Source of the DNA: Planctomycetaceae bacterium
Lineage (GTDB): Bacteria > Planctomycetota > Planctomycetia > Pirellulales > UBA1268
Reading direction: 5' to 3'
Assembly: GCA_947464585.1 (NCBI GenBank)
Contig: CANHYS010000081.1
Span: forward strand, 1-7,647
Length of the DNA stretch: 7,647 bases
Shown here: positions 1-5,278 of the stretch, piece after piece
How positions within the stretch are numbered: the stretch's first letter is position 1
Layout: every line of letters begins with the position of its first letter
Translations under genes and position numbers: made by a program
Notes under the pieces: generated by a model
Database searches by the model: none
Told to the model about the DNA's origin: nothing
Seen by the model: the letters and a program-made list of their open reading frames with translations, nothing else

Positions 1-1
1 C

Positions 2-241
2 TATTCGGTCGAGACGATTCCCAGCGGCTGCTGCGGCATGGCCGGGTCGTTCGGCTACGAGCGGGAGCACTTCGAGCTGTCGATGCAGATAGGGGAACTC
101 GTCCTCTTTCCTGCCGTCCGCGGTGCGGCCGACGACGTGATCATCGCCGCGCCAGGCACGAGCTGCCGCCACCAGATCAAGGACGGCACCGGCCGCACGG
201 CCCTGCATCCGGTCGAGATTCTGCACGCGGCGCTCGCGTGA
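2..241 (+). CDS. C-terminal end of an FAD-linked oxidase / Fe-S (CCG-domain) dehydrogenase, 5' end outside window
   Basis: Only the last 79 codons are present; the frame is open from position 2 and ends at TGA 239-241. The fragment carries GCCGMAGSFGYE, then LSMQIGELVLFPAVR, GTSCRHQI and TGRTALHPVEIL. This is the pattern of the final cysteine-rich CCG domain of large flavin plus iron-sulfur oxidases (YdiJ-like and D-2-hydroxyacid dehydrogenases) and of the related GlpC/GlcF subunits. In that family the CC pair and the later SC cysteine help bind an iron-sulfur centre that passes electrons from the flavin domain. The HPVEIL ending is typical of the true C-terminus, so the gene looks complete at its 3' end. 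Whether the missing part holds a fused FAD domain or the gene is a separate Fe-S subunit cannot be seen; SCRHQI and the overall wording favour the fused type. It converges on the next gene with a 5-base gap. Confidence 0.85.
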   Translation, partial: YSVETIPSGCCGMAGSFGYEREHFELSMQIGELVLFPAVRGAADDVIIAAPGTSCRHQIKDGTGRTALHPVEILHAALA

Positions 242-246
242 GCCGG

Positions 247-1548
247 TCACGGCATACCGATGCAGACCAGCTTCTCCTTCCGCATGTCGCCCGTGCCGGT
301 GACGACCCGCATGTAGATGCGATCGCCGCAGATCGTGGGCGTCGCCCAGGATTCGTCACCGAGTGTGTTCACGGCGAGCGACTCGAAGCGGTCGGGGCTG
401 GCCCGGAACACGTGGGTCTCGCCTGCCTCGCTTGAAGCGTAGATTCTGTCGCCCAGCAGCACGGCCGAGGCGCTGAAATTGCCGCCGAGCCGGTGCTTCC
501 ATCGCTCCTTGCCGGTGGCGGAATCCCAGCAGACGGCGATGCCGGCATCGAGCACGCCGTAGAGGTGGCCGTCGCGGACGATCATTGAAGGCACGTATTC
601 CCGCTCGCCGTTCTCCCAGTCGATGGTGGCCGAGCCATCGGCCCGCACGGCCGACACGTGGTTCTTCGGATAGCCGCCCGACGTGAACACGCGCTCGCCG
701 TCGGTGACCGGCGTGGTGACACATTCGGTGGTCGCGCCCGCACGCTCCCAGAGCGTGTCGCCGGTGGCTGGATCGTAGCTGATCACCTTGTCGCAGCCGG
801 TGAGAATCAGCTGATCCCGGCCGAAGAGCCGGAAGACGATCGGTGACGAATAGTTGGGGAACGGCGGCCGCGGCTTCTTCCAGACGACGTTTCCGGTACG
901 ACGATCGAGAGCGGCGACGGCCCCGCCTCCCTTATGGTCAGCCGCCACGAGCACCGTGTCTTTATAGAGGAAGGGCGATGCACCGTAGCCCTGATGAATC
1001 AGATACTCGCAGAGCGTCGTCTGCCAGAGTTGCTCGCCGGCGAGCGACAGGGCGGTGATGACCACGGCTCCAGACGTGGGAAACGCCACGAACAACCGCT
1101 CGCCATCGCAGGCGACGGAACTTGACGCGCCGGTCGAACGGGTGTTCTTCCGCATCGCACCGCCGGCGTGCACCTGCTTCGTCCAGACAAGCCGGCCGCT
1201 GGCCCGGTCGTAGGCATAGACCGACTGACTGCCGGCGGCTTCGTCACAACTGGTGAGGTAGACGCGGTCGCCGACGACCGTTGGCGAACTCGAGCCACGG
1301 CCGGACACGTCGGCCGACCAGACGACGTTCTCCTTGTCGGACCAGGTGAGCGGCGCCGTCTGCGGCGCGGCAGCATGGCCGTCGTGCGTCGGCCCACGCC
1401 ACCAGGGCCAGTCGCGGGAGGAAATTCGCGAAAAGGCCCCATCGGTGGGATCGGCTGCCGCGGCATGATCCGACGCGGTGAAAGGATGGAGGACGGAGGC
1501 GACCGCGACCACCGCGAGCCACGACCCCGTGAGCGTGCGCCGAGCCAT
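247..1548 (-). CDS. Exported PQQ-like beta-propeller repeat protein
   Basis: A 433-residue secreted protein. Residues 1 to about 32 form a Sec signal peptide: MARR, then a hydrophobic stretch LAVVAVASVL, then an alanine-rich cleavage zone before DPTDG. The mature part opens with WPWWRGPTHDG (47-57), a hallmark of planctomycete propellers. About eight repeats follow, each a strand pair such as VVGDRVYLTS, DGERLFVAF, YKDTVLVAA, DGERVFTSGG, RDGHLYGVL, LGDRIYASS or CGDRIYMRV; many are joined to a turn like DRASGRLVW, DRRTGNVVW, DPATGDTLW or DSATGKERW. These match the PQQ-type (PQQ_2/BamB-like) tryptophan-docking blades, with roughly one full propeller predicted. No PQQ-binding or dehydrogenase active-site residues can be assigned, so cofactor binding and catalysis are not claimed; a structural or ligand-binding role in the periplasm is as likely. 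The ATG at 1548 was chosen because it places a classic signal peptide at the N-terminus. A GTG at 1566 is the main alternative. It is divergent from the oxidoreductase gene. Confidence 0.9.
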   Translation of the reverse strand: MARRTLTGSWLAVVAVASVLHPFTASDHAAAADPTDGAFSRISSRDWPWWRGPTHDGHAAAPQTAPLTWSDKENVVWSADVSGRGSSSPTVVGDRVYLTSCDEAAGSQSVYAYDRASGRLVWTKQVHAGGAMRKNTRSTGASSSVACDGERLFVAFPTSGAVVITALSLAGEQLWQTTLCEYLIHQGYGASPFLYKDTVLVAADHKGGGAVAALDRRTGNVVWKKPRPPFPNYSSPIVFRLFGRDQLILTGCDKVISYDPATGDTLWERAGATTECVTTPVTDGERVFTSGGYPKNHVSAVRADGSATIDWENGEREYVPSMIVRDGHLYGVLDAGIAVCWDSATGKERWKHRLGGNFSASAVLLGDRIYASSEAGETHVFRASPDRFESLAVNTLGDESWATPTICGDRIYMRVVTGTGDMRKEKLVCIGMP

Positions 1549-1572
1549 GAATGGTACGAATGTCACGAGGGG

Positions 1573-1577
1573 CTCCC
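1573..1577 (-). promoter_or_regulatory. Possible ribosome binding site favouring an alternative GTG start
   Basis: Read on the minus strand this is GGGAG, six bases before a GTG at 1566. Starting there would add VTFVPF in front of MARR of the beta-propeller protein. The ATG at 1548 has no comparable site immediately upstream. The added residues do not destroy the signal peptide, so the true start is unsettled between 1566 and 1548. Confidence 0.35.
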
Positions 1578-1621
1578 GTGTGTGGTGACCATCGCGTTGT
1601 CCTGCATGCCGGGAACGGCAC

Positions 1622-1650
1622 TTGCGGCCGGCCCCCTCTGGCACCATAGT
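1622..1650 (+). promoter_or_regulatory. Candidate sigma70-type promoter for the oxidoreductase gene
   Basis: TTGCGG (1622-1627) and CATAGT (1645-1650) are separated by 17 bases and match the consensus at 3/6 and 4/6 positions. Transcription would begin near 1657, giving a leader of about 30 bases to the ATG at 1689. The match is modest, and spacing and position are the main support. Confidence 0.3.
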
Positions 1651-1672
1651 GTTGGGGGGAAACAGACGTCAA
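1643..1672 (-). promoter_or_regulatory. Candidate sigma70-type promoter for the beta-propeller gene
   Basis: On the minus strand, TTGACG (1672 to 1667) is a 5/6 match to the -35 consensus. It lies 18 bases from TATGGT (1648 to 1643), a 4/6 match to the -10. The predicted start near 1636 leaves a leader of almost 90 bases. A small perfect hairpin sits in that leader at 1607-1620, with 5-bp arms TGCCG/CGGCA and a 4-base loop. The -10 overlaps the opposite-strand -10 at 1645-1650. Confidence 0.35.
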
Positions 1673-1675
1673 ACC

Positions 1676-1680
1676 AGGAG
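1676..1680 (+). promoter_or_regulatory. Ribosome binding site that sets the oxidoreductase start
   Basis: AGGAG lies 8 bases before the ATG at 1689 but only 2 bases before the in-frame ATG at 1683. The normal spacing therefore favours 1689 (protein beginning MANRMRATRRGF) over the longer form beginning MTMANR. Confidence 0.65.
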
Positions 1681-1688
1681 CAATGACC

Positions 1689-3041
1689 ATGGCCAACCGC
1701 ATGCGCGCGACACGGAGAGGTTTTCTTGGGACTTCGGCCGCCGGGGCCGCGGCAGCCGCCACGACCGGCATGGTGCCTTACATCCCCTGGACGGCGACTG
1801 CCTTCGCGAACCAGGAGGCGAATGACCGCCCCCGGATCGCCTGCATCGGCACCGGCTCGATGGGCCTGGGCGATGCGGTTCAGCACGGACAGTTCGGCGA
1901 CATCCTGGCCGTCTGCGACGTCGACAGGGATCGGGCCGAGCGGGCCAAGTACGACGTGCGGATCGGCAAGGGCAAGGCCGATACCTACAGCGACTACCGC
2001 AAGGTGCTCGAGCGGAATGACATCGACGTGGTCAGCATCGTCACCACCGACCCCTGGCACGTGAAGATCGCGATCGAGGCGCTGCAGGCGGGCAAGCACG
2101 TCTTCTGCCAGAAGCCGCTCTCACTCACGCTCGAGGAGAACCAGCTCGCCTGGGCCGCGGCCGAGAAGTTTCCGAAGCTGCAGTTCTTCATCGGCACGCA
2201 GCAGCGGGCCCAGAAGGACCAGTTCTGCCGCGCCGTGAACCTGATTCACAAGGGCCTGCTCGGCGACATCCAGAGGGTGACGGCCGGGATCGGGTCGAGC
2301 CCGGTCGGCGGACCCTTTGCGATCGAGAACGTTCCCGGCGGCCTCGACTGGGACATGTGGCTCGGACAGGCACCCAAAGTGCCCTTCCGCAACCGTCGCT
2401 GCCACTACGAGTTCCGCTGGTGGTACGAGTATTCGGGTGGCAAGTTCACCGACTGGGGTGCGCACCACGTCGACATCGCGCATTGGGCGCTGAAGGAAGA
2501 TTCCAAGGGCAAGGGGCCGATCGAGATCAACGGCGTCGATGCCAAGCACCCGGTGCCCTTCAAGGACGGCTATCCGCTGGTCGACGACTGCTACAACACG
2601 TCGTACGACTTCTCGGTGCCCTGCAAGTTTGCCAGCGGCGTGGAGTTGATCGTGACGAGTCGCGGTGACAACGGCATCCTCTTCGAGGGCACGAAGGGGC
2701 GTCTGTTCGTGAACCGACAGAAGATCACCGGCACGCCGATCGAGGAGGGTTGGGACAAGGACAAGTTCGGTGACGACGATCTCAAGGCACTCTACAAGGG
2801 CAAGCCCTTCGAGGCCCACAAGCAGAACTTCTACCGCTGCATCCGTGAGGGTGGCCTGCCGGTGTCGGACGTTTACAGTCACATCATCGCGATGAACACG
2901 TGCCACCTGGCGGCGATCGCGGCCCGGCTTGGCCGGACGATCAAGTGGGATCCAGCCGCGGAAAAGATCGTGGGCGACGACCAGGCGGCGGCGTTCGCCT
3001 CCCGCAAGCCCCGCGAAGGCTATGAAATCCCGCGGGTATGA
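1689..3041 (+). CDS. Tat-exported Gfo/Idh/MocA family NAD(P)-dependent oxidoreductase
   Basis: A 450-residue protein from ATG 1689 (numbers below are from that Met). It opens with a twin-arginine signal, TRRGFLG (8-14), followed by an Ala-rich hydrophobic stretch and a likely cleavage near ATAFA (36-40). The Rossmann domain follows: RIACIGTGSMG (49-59) is the dinucleotide GxGxxG loop and VCDVDRDRA (75-83) carries the acidic residue expected to contact the cofactor ribose. TTDPWH (119-124) and FCQKP (139-143) occupy the usual substrate and nicotinamide segment; the family's common EKP lysine is kept, but the preceding Glu is Gln. The C-terminal alpha/beta domain has GGKFTDWGAHHVDIAHW (250-266), where the Asp and His residues match the family's catalytic motif, then a GTKGRLFVNR segment. 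The family oxidises or reduces sugars, inositols and related compounds; the substrate here is unknown. Length fits planctomycete Tat-type members. It is a single gene, divergent from the propeller and convergent with, and overlapping, the cyanophycin-synthetase-like gene. Confidence 0.92.
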   Translation: MANRMRATRRGFLGTSAAGAAAAATTGMVPYIPWTATAFANQEANDRPRIACIGTGSMGLGDAVQHGQFGDILAVCDVDRDRAERAKYDVRIGKGKADTYSDYRKVLERNDIDVVSIVTTDPWHVKIAIEALQAGKHVFCQKPLSLTLEENQLAWAAAEKFPKLQFFIGTQQRAQKDQFCRAVNLIHKGLLGDIQRVTAGIGSSPVGGPFAIENVPGGLDWDMWLGQAPKVPFRNRRCHYEFRWWYEYSGGKFTDWGAHHVDIAHWALKEDSKGKGPIEINGVDAKHPVPFKDGYPLVDDCYNTSYDFSVPCKFASGVELIVTSRGDNGILFEGTKGRLFVNRQKITGTPIEEGWDKDKFGDDDLKALYKGKPFEAHKQNFYRCIREGGLPVSDVYSHIIAMNTCHLAAIAARLGRTIKWDPAAEKIVGDDQAAAFASRKPREGYEIPRV

Positions 3042-5053
3042 GCCTGTGAGTCTGTAAGCCCGCGGCGAATCGCGTCGGGGGGAATGGCGAGTGCCGTGGC
3101 CACTGCGGTGGCCACGGTTGCCGGGTCCCCCGGAGGCTCGACCGCAATCATGGTACGGCCGCTTCGGGCCACGAGGTCGGCGGTAGTGGCGTCGGCATCG
3201 ACCAGCACGATCGTGCCTGCCGTGGCGACGGTATCGACGAGTGCCTCGATGACCGCGAGCGGCGACACGCCGACCGCCGCGTCGGCACGCGACATTTCGG
3301 CCGCCCGAAGTCTGTCGATCACGAGCACATCGCAGAGGTCGAATGGAAAGCCTCTGACGGCCAGCGACCGCCAGTCGAGTTCGCAGACGGCGGCGTCAAT
3401 GTCGGGCGAGACGAGCAGGTCCCGTGCGGCATCGGCGGTGACGTTCGGCTCCGCGGAACATTGCCAGCCGGCCAGCCACTTGCCCGTCCCGCAGGTGAGC
3501 CCCGGCGCTCTGCCTGCTGCCAGCAGGATCCGCTCCAGCATCCTCGCGGTGAGCGTAGCCGCCGCCGGCGCGGCGGTGCCGTGGTTCGTCGCCGGCCCTG
3601 ATCCAAGGATCGCTGTGATCGGGATCCGGCCGGGGGCGCTCGTTGTGAAAAGCAGATCCACGATTGCCTCGCCGACCGGCTGGCCGGGCCCCTGCGAGGG
3701 ACGTGCATGGATCATCAACTGCGGCCCAGCGTTGACCTCACAGACCGCCGCACCCTGCTCTCGTGGCGAGCGGTCGATGTCTCGGGCGACCAGGTCAATT
3801 CCGGCAATGTCGAGGCCCACGGCCCGCGCCGCCCGCACGGCGATCGCGGCGATCTCGGGATGCACGCTCGCCGTCACGTCGAGGCCGTGCGTGCCGATCT
3901 GCTTCACGAGCACGCGGCGGCCGTCCGCGGGAACCGTCTCCGGCGTCACGCCCTCCTGGGCCAGCTGTGCCAGTACGGTGGCATCGAGATCGACCGTCTT
4001 GTTCGGCATCGCCTCGGACCGGCCGCGTCGCGGGTCGGAGTTGATCTGGAGATCGACCAATGTGGCGATCGTCTGGCGGCCGTCGCCGGTGACGTAGATG
4101 TGCTCTCCCTTGGCGCAGGCCACCATCCGGCCGCCAACCACGAGGAGGCGGTGTTCGACGCCGGGCACGAACTGCTCGACCACGACGGTCTGAACCCTTC
4201 GTCCCTCACTGGAGGCCACAGGAAACGCACGCTCAATCTCCTCGCGCGTGGAGAGGTTGAGGAACACGCCACGGCCATGGTTGCCGTCGGCCGGCTTGAC
4301 GACGACGGGCAGACCGACCGCCTGCGCGGTCTCCCAGGCTTCGACGGCCGACGAGACCACACGGCCAAGAGGCACCGGCACGCCCGCCGCTGCGAGCACG
4401 TCCTTGGTCAGCTGCTTGCTGACCGCGATGCCCTCGGCGATCGACGACGTGCGGTCGGTCACCGCGGTCCAGATGCGGCGCTGGCGGACACCCTGGCCGA
4501 GTTGCACCAAGCACTCACTGCCAAGCCGCCGCCAGGGAACGCCGCGGGCCACAGCGGCGCGGATGATCAGCATCGTGCCCGGGCCGACGCAGACGTCGTC
4601 GGCGAGCGACGTGAGGCGATCGATGACAGGCGTGAGATCGAGCAGGTCTCCCGTGAGGCTGCCATGCAGGATCGCGGCAGCCTCGCGGAGGCAGGCCTCG
4701 GCGAGCACCGGGTCGTGGGCCTCGAGGACGATCCGAAACAATCCGGGATCGCCTGCATGCGTCACCCGCAGGAATGTCGTCGCCGGCAGTCTGGCCTGTG
4801 ACTGGAGTGCCAGCGCAATCTGGCCGAGCAGCAGCGGCCAGTCGGAGCGGAGGTCCTCCCGGGCTGACGTGTCAGTCGGGGCAAATCCCCCGAAGAGTTC
4901 ACGCCGCTGCGGGATCGCTGCGTCGATCCGGGCCACAGCGGCGGCAACCGCCGCCGCCGGCTGATCGGACAGCCGAACCGTCGCGTCGTAGATCTCGACC
5001 GACTTGGCCCAGACGTTGGGCGCAAAAACATGCCTGCCTGCGCAAATCTCCAT
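3020..5053 (-). CDS. Cyanophycin-synthetase-like protein (CphA2-like layout): ATP-grasp intact, Mur-ligase domain degenerate and short
   Basis: A 677-residue protein from ATG 5053; a GTG at 5062 would add three residues, but ATG gives MEICAGRHVFAPNVW, which lines up with the usual CphA beginning. Residues 1 to about 160 resemble the CphA N domain. From 160 the sequence follows CphA closely: GVPWRRLG, LVQLGQGVRQRRIW (182-195), VTDRTSSIA, SKQLTKDVLAAAGVPVP. The ATP-grasp core has VVVKPADGNHGRGV (250-263), VVEQFVPG, HRLLVVGG, GDGRQTIATLV, NSDPRRG, GLDIAGIDLV (413-422) and CEVNAGP (438-444), with E439 and N441 as likely metal ligands. After GRIPITAI (475-482) a Mur-ligase-like domain should begin. 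The expected GTNGKTTT loop is replaced by GSGPATNHGTAAPAA, the ARGG region reads DWRSLAVRG, and the protein ends about 200 residues short of typical CphA1. From memory of the family, CphA1 adds Asp and Arg at two ATP sites, whereas CphA2 joins beta-Asp-Arg units with only the ATP-grasp site; this protein fits the second plan. Activity is inferred. It is a lone cytoplasmic gene with no cyanophycinase nearby. Confidence 0.85.
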   Translation of the reverse strand: MEICAGRHVFAPNVWAKSVEIYDATVRLSDQPAAAVAAAVARIDAAIPQRRELFGGFAPTDTSAREDLRSDWPLLLGQIALALQSQARLPATTFLRVTHAGDPGLFRIVLEAHDPVLAEACLREAAAILHGSLTGDLLDLTPVIDRLTSLADDVCVGPGTMLIIRAAVARGVPWRRLGSECLVQLGQGVRQRRIWTAVTDRTSSIAEGIAVSKQLTKDVLAAAGVPVPLGRVVSSAVEAWETAQAVGLPVVVKPADGNHGRGVFLNLSTREEIERAFPVASSEGRRVQTVVVEQFVPGVEHRLLVVGGRMVACAKGEHIYVTGDGRQTIATLVDLQINSDPRRGRSEAMPNKTVDLDATVLAQLAQEGVTPETVPADGRRVLVKQIGTHGLDVTASVHPEIAAIAVRAARAVGLDIAGIDLVARDIDRSPREQGAAVCEVNAGPQLMIHARPSQGPGQPVGEAIVDLLFTTSAPGRIPITAILGSGPATNHGTAAPAAATLTARMLERILLAAGRAPGLTCGTGKWLAGWQCSAEPNVTADAARDLLVSPDIDAAVCELDWRSLAVRGFPFDLCDVLVIDRLRAAEMSRADAAVGVSPLAVIEALVDTVATAGTIVLVDADATTADLVARSGRTMIAVEPPGDPATVATAVATALAIPPDAIRRGLTDSQAHTRGIS
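3030..3065. repeat. Inverted repeat at the convergent 3' ends
   Basis: CCGCGGG (3030-3036) can pair with CCCGCGG (3059-3065) around a 22-base loop that contains the oxidoreductase stop codon. It lies where two genes run into each other, so a bidirectional RNA hairpin is possible. There is no T-tract on either side, so it is not called an intrinsic terminator. Confidence 0.3.
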
Positions 5054-5102
5054 GCGTCCCACCCGTTTGTGTCCGAAGTCTGTACCGGCCCGAAACGCAG
5101 GC

Positions 5103-5108
5103 TATAGT
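5103..5108 (+). promoter_or_regulatory. Possible -10 element for the DUF1549/DUF1553 gene
   Basis: TATAGT matches the -10 consensus at 5/6 positions and lies within a 19-base AT-rich island (5102-5120) in otherwise GC-rich DNA between two divergent genes. No convincing -35 is found at 16-18 bases. On the opposite strand the same bases read TACTAT (5109 to 5104), so the island could also serve the cyanophycin-synthetase-like gene. If used on the plus strand it gives a leader of roughly 165 bases. Confidence 0.25.
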
Positions 5109-5122
5109 AGAGTATTGTGATC

Positions 5123-5149
5123 ATCGGACGCCATCCGTTGTCGTCCGGT
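5123..5149. repeat. Inverted repeat (hairpin 1) in the divergent intergenic region
   Basis: CGGACG (5125-5130) pairs with CGTCCG (5142-5147) around 11 bases; an A-T pair and a possible G-U pair extend it. It could be an operator-like site or a leader hairpin. Function is unknown. Confidence 0.25.
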
Positions 5150-5169
5150 ACCGCCGATCGATTGCCCAT

Positions 5170-5202
5170 GCGGTCTCTGCAGCCTGCCTCGCAGACTGCC
5201 GC
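5170..5202. repeat. Imperfect inverted repeat (hairpin 2)
   Basis: GCGG (5170-5173) and TCTGC (5176-5180) pair with GCAGA (5191-5195) and CCGC (5199-5202) around a 10-base loop, with unpaired bases between the two stem parts. The stem is weak in isolation and gains interest only from the neighbouring hairpins. Confidence 0.2.
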
Positions 5203-5217
5203 GTTGGGGTGATCCGC

Positions 5218-5245
5218 GTCAGGCCAGTGCGTGTGCACTCCTGGC
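5218..5245 (+). repeat. Leader hairpin upstream of the DUF1549/DUF1553 gene
   Basis: AGTGC (5226-5230) and GCACT (5235-5239) form a perfect stem with a GTGT loop. CAGG (5220-5223) and CCTG (5240-5243) extend it across a two-base CC bulge, and two more pairs close the base, for 11 pairs in all. It ends about 20 bases before the ribosome binding site. There is no T-tract, so it is not a terminator; a role in mRNA stability or translation is only a guess. Confidence 0.35.
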
Positions 5246-5264
5246 GGCGAAGCGGGTGTTTTCC

Positions 5265-5271
5265 AGAGGAG
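5265..5271 (+). promoter_or_regulatory. Ribosome binding site of the DUF1549/DUF1553 gene
   Basis: AGAGGAG is a strong Shine-Dalgarno match placed 7 bases before the ATG at 5279. It settles the start of a gene whose product then begins with a signal peptide. Confidence 0.75.
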
Positions 5272-5278
5272 CGATCCT

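Noticed and set aside
242..253. GCCG-GTCA-CGGC mini-hairpin between two convergent stops, as a terminator
   Set aside because: A 4-bp stem with no T-tract is expected by chance in GC-rich DNA.
1626..1633. Perfect 8-bp palindrome GGCCGGCC as an operator
   Set aside because: A short all-G/C palindrome is common by chance here, and there is no second copy near the divergent promoters.
2121..2906. A 261-codon open frame on the minus strand
   Set aside because: Antisense to the Gfo/Idh/MocA gene, with no domain pattern.
3707..4801. A 364-codon open frame on the plus strand, and another at 3084-4097
   Set aside because: Both are antisense shadows of the cyanophycin-synthetase-like gene and show no family motifs.
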